The notes below the pieces were generated by a model, which had not been told where the DNA came from, did not search any database, and saw only the letters and a program-made list of their open reading frames with translations. Positions 36,660 to 47,400 of a stretch of 64,000 bases of DNA are shown here, piece after piece. Source of the DNA: Siphonobacter sp048595215. GTDB lineage: Bacteria > Bacteroidota > Bacteroidia > Cytophagales > Spirosomataceae. The stretch lies in NCBI RefSeq assembly GCF_048595215.1, contig NZ_JBMDWJ010000150.1, positions 5,270 to 69,269 of the forward strand, in the 5' to 3' direction. Position 1 is the stretch's first letter. Each line of letters starts with the position of its first letter. Made by a program: the position numbers and the translations under genes.

Positions 36660-36965
36660 CTATACGTTAAGCTTCAGACGTTCGACGACCTGATTACCAA
36701 CGAGATGGCTCTGAACAATTTCTTCTACGTCGGATAATTGTACATTTCCGTAAAATACGCCTTCCGGATACACGACCATGGCGGGTCCGAATGCACATAC
36801 GTCCAGACAACCCGTTTTCTGAGCCCGGATATCGACTTGCAAACCCAGTTCCTTGATTCTACCCTTGAAGGCTTCTACCAGAGCCAGTCCGTGTTCTTCG
36901 CCGCAGGAACGCTTCGGGGCAGGTTTTTGATTGGTACAGATGAAAAGATGCTTTTTATATTTCAT
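36660..36965 (-). CDS. Thioredoxin-like [2Fe-2S] ferredoxin
   Basis: The 101-residue protein has the four-cysteine pattern of the NuoE-like [2Fe-2S] ferredoxins: FICTN...SCGEE near the N-terminus and KTGCLDVCAFGPAMVVYP in the middle, with a short C-terminal helix. It would carry electrons in the cytoplasm; the partners are unknown. ATG giving MKYKKHLF is chosen over an upstream TTG. It lies downstream of the orphan LytS-type kinase (65 bases) and may share its transcript. Confidence 0.9.
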   Translation of the reverse strand: MKYKKHLFICTNQKPAPKRSCGEEHGLALVEAFKGRIKELGLQVDIRAQKTGCLDVCAFGPAMVVYPEGVFYGNVQLSDVEEIVQSHLVGNQVVERLKLNV

Positions 36966-37030
36966 AAGGCTCGTTACTTGAGCTTGCAAAAATAAGGCTC
37001 AACTGCCGGTATACACTACTTTCCTCGGTT

Positions 37031-38119
37031 TTAGATCAGAGCCGGAGCCAGGAGAGGCATGGTTACCACAAAATGACCGTCGGTGTCACTAATAATAGGC
37101 TCGGGCTGAGCCAGCAGGCGATACTTGGACGCAATGTTAGCCAGTCCTACCTGATGCGATACCACCCGCGTCGTTTTGCGTTGCAGGTTGTTACCTACCC
37201 GTAACCAGCCTTCTTCGGTAACATCAATGGTAATTCGTAAGGGCTGATGGGGCTGGATTCGGTTGTGTTTCACCGCGTTTTCAACCAGTAACTGTAGCGT
37301 TAGCGGGGGCAATAACCACTCCCGATACGAAGCGGCTACCTCAATCGAGAGTTCAACCCCTTGCTGATAGCGGGTCCGGAGCAAATGATAGTAGGCTTCG
37401 ATGAAATCCAGTTCCTGGGAAAGGCGGGCCAAATCCTGATCATTGGTCTGCAGGAGGTACCGATAGACGCGGGCCAGCTGTTCGACGAACTGCTCCGCCT
37501 GACGGGGTTCCTCCGTAATCAGCATCGAAAGCACATTCAGACTGTTAAAGAGAAAGTGTGGATTGACCTGATTTTTGAGAATTTCCAGCTGGTTGACCAG
37601 GGCTTCACGTTTATACGCCTCGGCCATGAGCGTCTTTTCTTTCCATTTCTGGAAAGTATAATAACTCTCGTACAAGCCTACCGTTAAGAAACTGGCCGTA
37701 ATACTGATGCAACCAATCGTTACATACGTAGAAAAGGTGGGAGCAAAAGTCGCCATTTGCTCATAGACTCCTACCTGTTTGTACACGCCCCAGAAGATAA
37801 GAACGGTAACCACGGTATTCATCAAGATAAATACCCCCAACTCCAGAGCAATCCGTTTCGGCGTTTGTTCGATACCTGGATATCGGCTGATGATTCGACG
37901 GATAAGTACCGCCTGAATCAATAATCCGCCAAAAACAATCAGGTACGAGGCCGTGGTGGTCACGAGAAAAATTTTCCCGTTCTGAACGTAGGGTTTACCC
38001 AGCCATACAAAATTGCCCAGGGGTACGGTCCAGGAAACAATACCCAGTAACATCCAGACATTCGCTCCGGATAGCTGAATAAAGGGTAAGCTAATTAAAC
38101 GGTGGATAAACGTTTTCAT
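37031..38119 (-). CDS. Orphan LytS-type sensor histidine kinase
   Basis: The 362-residue kinase has multiple membrane helices (about 20-150), a linker, VNPHFLFNSLNVLSMLITE with His188, and an HATPase with LQLLVENAVKHN and GLANIASKYRLLAQPEP. It closely parallels the two kinases at 23145 and 24293, but no response regulator is adjacent. It may signal to the LytTR protein at 22363 or to one elsewhere. The ATG giving MKTFIHR is chosen; a longer frame upstream lacks support. A nested inverted repeat (38142-38193) lies in its leader. Confidence 0.92.
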   Translation of the reverse strand: MKTFIHRLISLPFIQLSGANVWMLLGIVSWTVPLGNFVWLGKPYVQNGKIFLVTTTASYLIVFGGLLIQAVLIRRIISRYPGIEQTPKRIALELGVFILMNTVVTVLIFWGVYKQVGVYEQMATFAPTFSTYVTIGCISITASFLTVGLYESYYTFQKWKEKTLMAEAYKREALVNQLEILKNQVNPHFLFNSLNVLSMLITEEPRQAEQFVEQLARVYRYLLQTNDQDLARLSQELDFIEAYYHLLRTRYQQGVELSIEVAASYREWLLPPLTLQLLVENAVKHNRIQPHQPLRITIDVTEEGWLRVGNNLQRKTTRVVSHQVGLANIASKYRLLAQPEPIISDTDGHFVVTMPLLAPALI

Positions 38120-38141
38120 TCCAGAGCCGGATCGGATACGC

Positions 38142-38193
38142 AAGGTAGGCTTATAGCCCGATAGGTCCTGACAAGCGATCAGGCCCCTACCTT
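38142..38193 (-). promoter_or_regulatory. Nested inverted repeat in the leader of the orphan kinase
   Basis: AAGGTAGG (38142-38149) pairs with CCTACCTT (38186-38193), and inside them CCTGA pairs with TCAGG. It lies 22-75 bases before the start codon and may be an operator or leader hairpin. Confidence 0.3.
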
Positions 38194-38310
38194 TGAAAAG
38201 AATCACACACCGGGCGGAAAAGCGTACTTACCTTTTCATTAGGGCTACGTAAATATAGAGAAAGCAGGCTCGGATTTGATGGATCCGATCCGGTAAATTC
38301 TCGCGTTTGG

Positions 38311-38832
38311 CTACTCTTTTTCAGACGCTTGTACTTCGTCGAGTACTTCCAGCGAATCACCGACCTGAATGTTTCCTTCCTGTAAGACTTTCGCGGTAAT
38401 GCCGCCGTGTCCCCGCATGGCATTGTATCCACCCACACCGAGCACTTCTTCCATGCGACTGCAGGGATGGCATTCGCCCGTGTATTCGAGTACGACCTCG
38501 CCGATTTTAAACTGTTTACCTTTTAAGGCCTGTAGGTTCACGCCCCGAATGACCAGGTTTCTGCGTACGTCAGCCGGGTCTACCTGTTCGCGACCAACGA
38601 AAGAAGCAACGGCGTCGAGGTGTTCGCGGGAAATCAGCGTTACCTGTCGCTTGCTTTCGGGTTGACCTTTGTAACGGTCGCCATCCAGTCCCGTACCGAT
38701 GCGTACGTAGGTTTCGGATACGGATTCTACGGGTTTACGCGGACCGGTTCGTAAGCCAATCCATTCCAGGGTGCCGGGCTGGCTAAAGTGATTCATCAGT
38801 CCGTGCATGGGTCTTTCCTCTGCCATTGTCAT
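38311..38832 (-). CDS. MOSC-domain protein
   Basis: The 173-residue protein has the MOSC fold seen in molybdenum-cofactor sulfurase C-termini and YiiM-like proteins: IGTGLDGDRYKG, RQVTLISREHLDAVASF, RRNLVIRGVNL and the conserved-cysteine region GECHPCSRMEEVLG, ending with GHGGITAKVLQEG. It probably handles a molybdenum cofactor or sulfur transfer. The start has two close ATGs (38832 and 38826). It lies on the minus strand upstream of the orphan kinase. No molybdoenzyme is evident in the window. Confidence 0.9.
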   Translation of the reverse strand: MTMAEERPMHGLMNHFSQPGTLEWIGLRTGPRKPVESVSETYVRIGTGLDGDRYKGQPESKRQVTLISREHLDAVASFVGREQVDPADVRRNLVIRGVNLQALKGKQFKIGEVVLEYTGECHPCSRMEEVLGVGGYNAMRGHGGITAKVLQEGNIQVGDSLEVLDEVQASEKE

Positions 38833-38861
38833 TTCTAGTTTGTATAGCGAAAGATACCCAT

Positions 38862-38910
38862 AAAAAATCGTACGTCCGGTGACTTACTGAAACAGTAAGC
38901 CACCGGACGT
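38862..38910 (-). terminator. Long terminator of the FecI-to-cytochrome operon
   Basis: An 18-bp stem (38872-38889 with 38893-38910; one G-T wobble) with a three-base loop is followed on the minus strand by a run of six T. It ends the block 38935-42753. Confidence 0.9.
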
Positions 38911-38934
38911 AGCGAAAATCGTTGCAAAAAGCGA

Positions 38935-40899
38935 TTACTTTTTCAACGAATTAATCCAGGCTGCAATTTTCAGCGCATCTGCTTTCGGAACCTGCGGCAT
39001 GGGCGGCATCTCCGTGGCGTAATCCGGCCAGTTTTCAGGCTTGGGATTGTGAATCAGCTCAACAATTTTTTCGTTGGTATAGCCCCGCTTGGCTACTTCC
39101 GTATATGCCGGACCCACCTGACGCTTGCTGGTCTGATGGCAGGCCAGACAGGTATGTTTGGTGAGTAAGGGCTTCACTTCATCGTAGCTCGGTACGTTTA
39201 CCTTTACAGTTTTTGGTCCGGTTTTAGCAGGAGCCGTTTTCCCAGTACCCGTAGCCGGGGTTTCTTTTTCCGGAGCGGGCGTTTCAGCGGCTACGGCCGT
39301 GCTCCGCGTACTGACTTCGCTCATCGCCAATTTTTTACCCGTTGGAATATTGTTCAGGGTATAGAACGCCTGCGGGTGTACGAGTGAATAGAAGCCTTCC
39401 GTACTCCGCACACCATCCAAACGCAGTTCGTGGATGTAGTAGCGACGCAGGTTATCAACAATCAGGCGGGCTTTCAGTCCATCTTCCGATACTTTGACGC
39501 CTTTAATGGCATTGCTCTCCCGCAAAATCGGGGGGCTACCATAAACCGGATGGTACTTATAAACGAAGCTATCCACCGTATACGACGCCAGATCTTCGGC
39601 CGACTTCCGATCCACGGGTTGCGTAAATTCGATTTCAAACCCATCCGGCATGGCCCGTACGGCCTTCATTTCGAACGGTGTTTTTTCGTTCCAGACCAGG
39701 CGTTGCAGCCCTTCGCTGGCTTCACCAGCAGAGCCCCAGCCCCGGTTGGTTTCACCGACGAACAGTGATCCGTCTTTACCCCAGGCCATCCGCAGTACAC
39801 CGGACTGGAAGCCCGCCCGGAAATCGAAGGAAGCGCCCTGGTATTCATCGTTAATTTTTTCCATGAATACCCGCATGATCTTCGACTGTCCCTGATCGCC
39901 TACCAGTACCTGTCCGGCGAACGGACCGAAATTACCCTGAGGAATTTCGAGAATCTCGGAGTTGGAAATTCCCTGGATCCCGTGGGGTAACCACACGGCG
40001 GGCAATTGCAAGGCCGGGAATTTCTCTTTCAGCGTGTATAAAGGAATCGGCGTTTCGTCGACCACGTTTTCGGGTTTAATGGCCCGGCCATTGGCATCGC
40101 GACGACGACGGGAATCCACAATCGCGTACACGTCCTCCTGCTTAATCTTCACGGGTGAGTTCGGCAGGTCCGACCAGCGTAAACCCGCCGGGTGACCCAC
40201 CCAGGCTCCTTTTTTCAGGTGCCATACGCCACCCGAACCAATCCAGTCGCCCTGGTTGTCGCTATAGAATAATTCACCGTCGATGATACCCAGACCGCAG
40301 GGCGAGCGTACGCCCGTAGCCCAGGGTTTCATTTGCCCGTCTTCGGTAATGTTCATCACCCAACCCCGCCAGGGGACGCGACTTTCGCCCGCCCACCATT
40401 CTTCGTTCCCAAAAGCCACGTTGCCCGAAACAAAGAAGCTACCATCCGGAGCAATTTTGGGGCCGAAGCTGTACTCGTGATAGTGACCCGACAAAGGCCA
40501 GGCGTATACCGTTTCCAGCACATCGGCTTTACCATCCTTATCCGTATCGGTCAGTTTGGTTAACTCCCCGCGTTGGGCACAGTAAAAGGAGCCGTTTTTG
40601 TACACCATACCCAGTATTTCGTGCAGACCACTCGCGAACTTGCGGAAAAACGGGCGACGGCTCGTGGGGTTTTCAACAATATAGATGTCGCCTCGACGGG
40701 TGGATACGCCCAAATCCCCGTTGGGCAACACGGTCATTCCGCCCACTTCCAGTAGCGTGCCTTCGGGAGCAGGTACGCGAAAGATGCGGAAAAAATCTTC
40801 TTCTTTGGGTGATTCCTGAGCCACGGCAAGCGTAGTCGTTAGTGCCAGCGAAGCCAGCATCGACGCCCGACGAAACCAGGAAGTATGCAATAAAGCCAT
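38935..40899 (-). CDS. Beta-propeller dehydrogenase-like protein fused to cytochrome c (copy 1)
   Basis: The 654-residue exported protein has a signal peptide (about 1-27). A propeller domain (about 35-430; GGMTVLPNGDLGVSTRRGDI, YHEYSFGPKIAPDGSFFVSG, VGHPAGLRW, RMAWGKDGSLFVGETNRGWG) fits the putative membrane-bound dehydrogenase group (TIGR02604-type) and PQQ/sorbosone dehydrogenase-like folds. An Ig-like segment follows, then an Ala/Pro/Thr linker. The C-terminal cytochrome c551/552-type domain has CLACH (584-588) and axial Met in TEMPPMPQ. Oxidation of a sugar or alcohol with electrons passed to the haem is the likely activity. It begins nine bases after the DUF1080 gene and is duplicated at 60230. 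Confidence 0.88.
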   Translation of the reverse strand: MALLHTSWFRRASMLASLALTTTLAVAQESPKEEDFFRIFRVPAPEGTLLEVGGMTVLPNGDLGVSTRRGDIYIVENPTSRRPFFRKFASGLHEILGMVYKNGSFYCAQRGELTKLTDTDKDGKADVLETVYAWPLSGHYHEYSFGPKIAPDGSFFVSGNVAFGNEEWWAGESRVPWRGWVMNITEDGQMKPWATGVRSPCGLGIIDGELFYSDNQGDWIGSGGVWHLKKGAWVGHPAGLRWSDLPNSPVKIKQEDVYAIVDSRRRRDANGRAIKPENVVDETPIPLYTLKEKFPALQLPAVWLPHGIQGISNSEILEIPQGNFGPFAGQVLVGDQGQSKIMRVFMEKINDEYQGASFDFRAGFQSGVLRMAWGKDGSLFVGETNRGWGSAGEASEGLQRLVWNEKTPFEMKAVRAMPDGFEIEFTQPVDRKSAEDLASYTVDSFVYKYHPVYGSPPILRESNAIKGVKVSEDGLKARLIVDNLRRYYIHELRLDGVRSTEGFYSLVHPQAFYTLNNIPTGKKLAMSEVSTRSTAVAAETPAPEKETPATGTGKTAPAKTGPKTVKVNVPSYDEVKPLLTKHTCLACHQTSKRQVGPAYTEVAKRGYTNEKIVELIHNPKPENWPDYATEMPPMPQVPKADALKIAAWINSLKK

Positions 40900-40908
40900 A
40901 ACGATTGC

Positions 40909-42753
40909 TTAGAATAAAAGGGAGTAACTGAGTTTTCCACTACGCATGGGCACGAGCAGTTCCTGCTGGCCGTCCACCTGACGAATCAGGGGTTTCACAC
41001 CACCCTCCAACTGGATGTAGTAGGCTTTGTCACCAATCAGGTACAACTGATCATTCAGCGTTTGAATACGCTCGGCCTGAGCCAGACGGGCGTACAGATC
41101 AGCGGCGGGTTTTTCTACCGTGATTTCACGTTTTACGCCTTCCCGACCGGGCAATACCTGAATGGCATCCTGTACTAGCGAACCGTAGCTCTGGTAGCGG
41201 AACGTAGGCTGATTTTCCTTCAGCGTATAGCCTTTCGGACGGAACTGACTACCCACCGTATCCGCAGCCCAGGCCGCCTGCGGCGAAGACAGACGACTCA
41301 GGCTCAAAGCCGGCACACCGAACCGTTGTACCATACCCGTAGGCCGTGAGGAGCCATCGCCCCGGCTATTCCACATGGGGGTAGCGTCGAGAAATTCCCC
41401 TTTCCAGACTTGCACCAGGGCTCCCTTGTCAAGATCGTAGGTATAATGCACCTCTTCCGGACTACCGACGGAGATGGCATGCGTGACGCGTACCCGCTCG
41501 CGGCCATTCGGTACGTCCATGAAACTGCGGTGAACAATCGGGTTATTCGCTTCAATCAGGATGGGTCCATTTTCGTTACCCGTCATGCCTTCCGCATTTC
41601 CATCGCCCAGATAATAAGGCCGCAGACCCGTACCTGAGATCATCAGTCCGAGCGAAGGTGCACCGCGACCGTTGATTTTGGAATACATCAGTTCAACCGG
41701 CACATTCCCAGCGGGGAGTTCTACCGTTACGGGAGCACTCCGCATGGACCATTCCCCGACCGATTTGCCATTTACTTTCAACGCGGTAAAACCGTTGACG
41801 CCTACGACCTGCATCGTGTACGAACCCGCTTCTTTCACTTGCAGCGTGCCTTTGTACTGAATCAGGAAGTTACTTGGCGTGGAAACGACACCAGCCGACA
41901 GGGATTTGGCATTTCCTTTCGAAGCTGGCGTAGCCGTCTTCAAATCGGGTTCCTTGTCGTAAGCACCGGTGTATACTTGATAGGTCAGAGAGGTTAAAGC
42001 GGGACGAGGTGTATCGTACGCTGTATACTGAATATTACGGAAAGCCACGGCTCCGTGATCGCCCTGAATCAGGATCGGGCCACGGGCTACTTCATTATTG
42101 GCCAGCGGACCCCGCGTGGGACCCGAAAGCTCTACGTTTTCGTGAATGGCCACGCCATTGAGTTCCAGTCGAACGATGCGAGCATTTTCCACTTTTACGC
42201 CTTTGGCATCGAAGCGAGGAGCCTGAAAGGAGATACGTAGGTGTTGCCACAGACCGGGAGCCTTGCTGGCATTTTGGCGGGCGGCCTGGCCTTCGTAGCC
42301 TTCTTTACCCGCTCCGCGACTTTCGTCCCAGCGTTGGTAGATGGAACCGTTATCACCAATTTTAGCTCCTTTGACGCCCCAGCTGTCCATAAGCTGGATT
42401 TCGTAACGACCCTGCAGGTAAATGCCCGAGTTGGAGCCTTTGGCCATCAGGTAGTCAAGCTCCAGATCGATGTCTCCGTGTTCGAGCGTAGAAAGTAGGT
42501 TGGCTTTGTTTTTCTCGTTGGGAAGATTGACCAGTACTCCTGAGCCTTTGCTCGTACTGAGCGTGGCCGACAGGGGAGCTGACGCGTCCCCTACAATCTG
42601 CCAGTTCGAACCATTCGGTTTCTTGAAGGCACTCAGATCAGTCAGCTTCAAGGCCTGCCCCGTGGGCGTCTGCTGAGCCCAAACACCGGAGTGAAGCACG
42701 CAGCCGACCATCAACCCCCAGAGCAGAGGTTTATACGGTTGTTTCAATTGCAT
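40909..42753 (-). CDS. DUF1080/3-keto-disaccharide hydrolase-family protein (copy 1)
   Basis: The 614-residue secreted protein (signal peptide about 1-26) has an N-terminal jelly-roll domain of family PF06439 (about 45-245): GVLVNLPNEKNKANLLS, SNSGIYLQGRYEIQLMDSWG, APGLWQHLRISFQAPRFDA, then GPILIQGDHGAVAFRNIQY. A middle PA14-like domain (about 260-400; GSYTMQVVGVNGFTALKVNG) suggests sugar binding, followed by a beta-rich C-terminus. PF06439 members include 3-keto-glycoside hydrolases/lyases. It is paired with the dehydrogenase-like cytochrome gene downstream and follows SusCD. The start ATG is inside a longer frame that lacks a signal peptide. Confidence 0.88.
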   Translation of the reverse strand: MQLKQPYKPLLWGLMVGCVLHSGVWAQQTPTGQALKLTDLSAFKKPNGSNWQIVGDASAPLSATLSTSKGSGVLVNLPNEKNKANLLSTLEHGDIDLELDYLMAKGSNSGIYLQGRYEIQLMDSWGVKGAKIGDNGSIYQRWDESRGAGKEGYEGQAARQNASKAPGLWQHLRISFQAPRFDAKGVKVENARIVRLELNGVAIHENVELSGPTRGPLANNEVARGPILIQGDHGAVAFRNIQYTAYDTPRPALTSLTYQVYTGAYDKEPDLKTATPASKGNAKSLSAGVVSTPSNFLIQYKGTLQVKEAGSYTMQVVGVNGFTALKVNGKSVGEWSMRSAPVTVELPAGNVPVELMYSKINGRGAPSLGLMISGTGLRPYYLGDGNAEGMTGNENGPILIEANNPIVHRSFMDVPNGRERVRVTHAISVGSPEEVHYTYDLDKGALVQVWKGEFLDATPMWNSRGDGSSRPTGMVQRFGVPALSLSRLSSPQAAWAADTVGSQFRPKGYTLKENQPTFRYQSYGSLVQDAIQVLPGREGVKREITVEKPAADLYARLAQAERIQTLNDQLYLIGDKAYYIQLEGGVKPLIRQVDGQQELLVPMRSGKLSYSLLF

Positions 42754-42784
42754 GATGGTAAAATGTTGAAAAAAAGGCGGCAAG

Positions 42785-42838
42785 TAGAAAAAAGAGGATT
42801 AACGTTCGCAGCATACGTTGCTCCGTCCGTTAATCCTC
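42785..42838 (-). terminator. Terminator or attenuator between susD 2 and the DUF1080 gene
   Basis: GAGGATTAACG (42794-42804) pairs with CGTTAATCCTC (42828-42838) around an inner GCA/TGC hairpin. On the minus strand six T follow. It lies 12 bases after the SusD stop, inside the operon, so it may lower expression of the downstream enzymes relative to SusCD. Confidence 0.75.
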
Positions 42839-42849
42839 CCATCAATCCC

Positions 42850-44481
42850 TTATTGAGCCGGATAACCCGGGTTTTGCTTCAGGTTCGGGTTAGCTGCCAA
42901 CTGACGTTGCGGCAGCGGATACAGGTTCTTGTTCTGATCACCGCTCGGCGTATGATCCCACCAGCTGGCGGTCACGAATTTGCCAAAGCGAATCAGATCC
43001 GTCCGACGTTTGCCTTCGAAGATGAACTCGCGACCGCGTTCGGCCAGCATTTCATCCAACGTCAGCGTAGCCGTAGTATAGGCTTCTTTCTCGAAATCAG
43101 CAGCGGAGAACGCCCGCTTGCGAACATCGTTCACCAGTTTCACGGCTTCAGCCGTAGCGGTACCACCGCTTTTCCGCATGAGAGCTTCGGCTTTGTTGTA
43201 GTAGATCTCCGACAGACGGTACAAGGCCCAGTCGTTACTCCAATACTTCGTCTCGGACTGACGACCCGGACGGTACTTGTTGAAACGAGCACCGCTGTTT
43301 TCTTCACCCGTAATCATGGAAGAAGCCGTACCGTTTTCACTCGCCCGACGGATTTCTTTCACAAATACCAGTTGACGATCTTTGTATTCTTCCGTGCCCA
43401 GTACCGGACGGGTGGGATCAGCCGCGTAGAATTGGGGTCCAATTAAAAACCACTCTTTCTTGCGAAGATCCGTGTCCTTGAATGCATCGTAAGCCGAAGG
43501 AATCACGACTACACCGTTGTTACCATTATTATCACCATCGTAGATAAAACGCTGGTTAAAGTGGTAGAAGTCACTATTCCAGCCACAACGCGTGGAGGTT
43601 AACTGAGCATCGTACACCAGTTGGAACAGAATTTCTTTCGAGTTATTATTGGTGTTACTGTAAGTAGATACTAAATCCGCATCCAATACGGGAGCTCCAT
43701 TCAAACCTCCCGTCTGACCGCTGATGATCTTGTCACAGGCGGCGATACACTCATCCCAGCGAGCTTTTCCAGACCATACTTCGGCATTGAGGTATAACTC
43801 AGCCAGCATGGAGTAACCCGCCGCTTTCGTGATCCGGCCAATATACTTTTGCTCAAGGTTTGGCAGTAAGTCAACGCTTTCGGTCAGTTCTTTTTCCACG
43901 AAAGCGAATACTTCCGCCCGAGGACGCGTCTCGGGACTCGTTGGCGTTCCTACCGTCGTAACGATGGGAATATTGCCGTACATATCCATCAGCTTCATGT
44001 AGTGATACGCCCGGAACACCCGCAGTTCAGCGATGAACGCATTTTTGTCCGTTTCACTGACACCTACTTTCGCAAAATCCACCCGGCTAAAATCGCCCAG
44101 GGCGTTATTACAGAAACCTACCCCCGTAAACATCAGGTTATAGGGGTTCCATACAGTGTTTTCGGTGTACGACCAGCTGTGACCATGCAGACGAATCCAC
44201 TGGGCATCATCGTACCCGTGACGACCCTTCTGCGGCCAGGCTAACTGATCCGCCGAAAGTTCGGTAATCCGCCAGTGACCGTTTTGTCCGGTCGGAGCAG
44301 TCCAGGCGTTAGCGTGCGTATACGGACGCAGTACGGCTGAAAGAATTTCCTGACGGTTGTTATAGAATTTGGAAGCGTCAATTTCATTATACAGCGTCTC
44401 ATCAAGATCGGTACAAGCATTCGTACCCGTGAGAATCGCCAGTAAGCCAGCGTACACCAGCCCTTTATAGTAACGTTTCAT
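42850..44481 (-). CDS. SusD/RagB-like lipoprotein (pair 2)
   Basis: The 543-residue lipoprotein has the lipobox (TNAC, Cys23), then TDLDETLYNEIDASKFY. Recognisable SusD phrases include FIAELRVFRAYHYMKLMDMY, RITKAAGYSMLAELYLNAEVW, LYRLSEIYYNKAEALMRK, LAERGREFIFEGKRRTDLIR and LYPLPQRQLAANPNLKQNPGY. It is the surface glycan-binding partner of SusC at 44497, 15 bases away. The RagB/SusD class differs from the SusD-like_2 type of pair 1. Confidence 0.96.
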   Translation of the reverse strand: MKRYYKGLVYAGLLAILTGTNACTDLDETLYNEIDASKFYNNRQEILSAVLRPYTHANAWTAPTGQNGHWRITELSADQLAWPQKGRHGYDDAQWIRLHGHSWSYTENTVWNPYNLMFTGVGFCNNALGDFSRVDFAKVGVSETDKNAFIAELRVFRAYHYMKLMDMYGNIPIVTTVGTPTSPETRPRAEVFAFVEKELTESVDLLPNLEQKYIGRITKAAGYSMLAELYLNAEVWSGKARWDECIAACDKIISGQTGGLNGAPVLDADLVSTYSNTNNNSKEILFQLVYDAQLTSTRCGWNSDFYHFNQRFIYDGDNNGNNGVVVIPSAYDAFKDTDLRKKEWFLIGPQFYAADPTRPVLGTEEYKDRQLVFVKEIRRASENGTASSMITGEENSGARFNKYRPGRQSETKYWSNDWALYRLSEIYYNKAEALMRKSGGTATAEAVKLVNDVRKRAFSAADFEKEAYTTATLTLDEMLAERGREFIFEGKRRTDLIRFGKFVTASWWDHTPSGDQNKNLYPLPQRQLAANPNLKQNPGYPAQ

Positions 44482-44496
44482 GAATGCGTTCGAATA

Positions 44497-47400
44497 TTAG
44501 AATTGAACATTAAGACCAAGCGTGTACGACTGCGTACGGGGGTAGAAACCACGACCATCGATACCAGGATCCAGTCCGACATCATTGATTTCCGGATCCA
44601 TACCACGGTATTTGGTAATGGTCAACAGGTTACGACCCGTAGCGTACACCCGCAGATTCTTGATTACGGGTGAGTTGAATCGCCAGTTATAACCTAGCGT
44701 TACGTTGTCCAACTTTACAAATCCACCCGGTTCTAGGTAATAATCCGAATACTGGAGAGCATCGTTGATCTGGTTGTTACGACCCAGGGCATCTTTCAGT
44801 ACGTTCGTGGGCAAGTACACTTTGTTACCGAAGAATACCTGTTGCAGGTTCAGAATGTCGTAACCCAATTTACTCCGGAAGAATACCGTCAGATCAAAGT
44901 TTTTGTACTGCAGACGGTTGTTCCAAGACAGATACACTTTCGGAATACCATTACCGATGTAGGTGTAATCTTCGTTAGCCACAATTTTATCCGCCGTTAC
45001 GGCTTCACCGGAGGCTTTGTAGAACAACCATTTGCCTTCGGGTGTGAAACCGGCAAACCGTTTTCCGTAGAAGCTACCCAGTGAACCACCTTCGATGGTA
45101 CGGATCGCATCTCCTAAAGCACCGGTACCACCGATACCACCGAAGTTCAGGAATGTAGCCTTGAAGACATCACTCGACAGCGAAACCAGGCGGTTTTTCT
45201 GCGTGCTACCCACAACGTCCATACTCCAAGAGAAATCCTTCTTCTTGATGACCGAGCCGCTCAGGCTTAACTCTACCCCATTGTTATCAATCGTACCTAC
45301 GTTCGTAAACAGCGTAGCCTGGATGTAAGGAGGCAATTGGGTATTGAAGTCACCTAACAGATCTTTTGTCCGGCGACGGTATACGTCAAACGTACCACTC
45401 AAACGACCTTTGAAGAGGGCAAAGTCCAAACCAAAGTTTAATTCCGCCTTCCGCTCCCAACGAAGATTCGGGTTGGGGTTATTAGTCGGTCCGTAGGTTT
45501 GACGCCATACGTTATCGTCGTTCAAGTAGAAGTTACCCGTACTTAAACGTACCAGTGAACGGTAGTTTGGGATTCCCTGGTTACCCGTGATCCCATACCC
45601 TACGCGGAACTTCAAATCATCAAAGACATTGAGTGACTTGATGAAATTTTCCTGAGCTAAATTCCAACCTACGGAAGCTGCGGGGAAGTTACCGAACTTG
45701 TTATTCTTACCGAAGCGAGAAGAGCCTTCCCGACGCAGAATGAACTGAGCGATGTACTTGCCTTTGTAATCGTAGTTCAACCGGCCGAAAAACGCAACGA
45801 GCGTATTGTCTTCTTTAAAGCTGCCCAAGGAAGATTTACCCAAGGCGATGAAGTTACCTGCACCGAGGTTATTTTCCTGGAACTGATCGTTTAAGAATCC
45901 ACTGTTTGCTCCTTGAAACCAGGAACGCACGTTATACTGATAACTATAACCAGCCAGTGCTTTGAATCCGTGATCCTGATGAAACTTGGTTTCGTATTCC
46001 AATGTAGACTCGAACGTAGACAAGTTTCTGATCTCATTGTACTTACGTGCATACCCTGTTCCAGCGATAGGCGTACCGTTTAACTGATCCAGCACCGAGC
46101 GACGCGAATCCCGGTTCCGGTATTCATCATCATTCCAAACATCCCGCTGAACAGCTCCAAAGGCACTCGCTTTAAAGCCTTTAAAGGGTTCTAACGTAAA
46201 GCGGATATCGGCAGAAGTCGTTTGCTGATCCCGAGTCAACCTCTCTTGGTTCAAGCGACCAATGGGGTTTACGGTCGACCCTTCCTCGTAGTAGCGGCCC
46301 GTCTTAGGGTCAAACAGCGGTTGCGTCGGGTTACGGCCCAGGGCCTCTTCAAAATCACCCGTATTACCACCTAGCAAGTTCGCTTTATTGAAGTTGGTCG
46401 CCAGATTAGCCGACGTAGAAAGCAGGTTATTTAATGATTTCTGAAAGACGCTTAAACGACCACCAAATTGCTTCCGCCAGTTTTGAATCGTAATGGGGTT
46501 GGCTTCGTTGTAGTACATCGAAACGCGGTAATTACTATTCGCACCGCTACCGCCTGAAAGAGCCATGTTGTGGTAGTGGCTTAAATTACCTTTATCAAGC
46601 ATCAGATCGTAGAAATCCGTATTCGCCCCCAAATCACGCATCTGACTCGCCTTAGGGTTCGTTGGATCCTGCATCGCTGCCCGCCAATCCGCAGCGGTTA
46701 AAAACTGAGGGCGTTTAGCAACGACTTCGTGCTGAGCATAGGTAGAATACGTCAGCGTTGGAGGGCCTCCTTTTCCTTTTTTCGTCGTCACCAGAATTAC
46801 CCCGGCATTTCCCCGTGTACCGTAGATTGCCGCCGCTGAACCGTCTTTCAATACGTCAAACGATTCAATATCATCTTGTTGCAGCAGATCCAGATTACCA
46901 CCGGGAATACCATCGATAACGACCAGGGGTGAACGATCTCCATTGATGGAGACAATACCCCGCAACTGAATAGCCGGGCTAGAGTTCGGGTTGTTACCCT
47001 GGGTACGCGTAATCTGCAGACCCGCTACTTTACCCTGAATCAAATCCAGTGCATTCCGCGTGCCACCCTGGTTGAAGTCTTCAGTTTTGATCGTCGATAC
47101 CGCCGAAGTTACTTCCTGCCGACGCTGCGTACCGTAACCGACGACTACGACTTCGTTGAGTGACTTGATGTCCGATTTCATCGTTACATCAATTGTCGTC
47201 TGGTTGTTTACGGGTACTTCCTGGCTTTCGTAGCCAATGGAAGAGAACACCAGTACAGCATTGCCATCGGGTACGTTTAAGGAATAACGACCTTCGGCAT
47301 TCGTGACCGTACCTACGTTCGGCGTACCTTTTAGCAGAATGGTTACGCTGGGTACAACTGATCCGGTTTCGTCTTTTACTTGACCCGTAACCGTCAGCAG

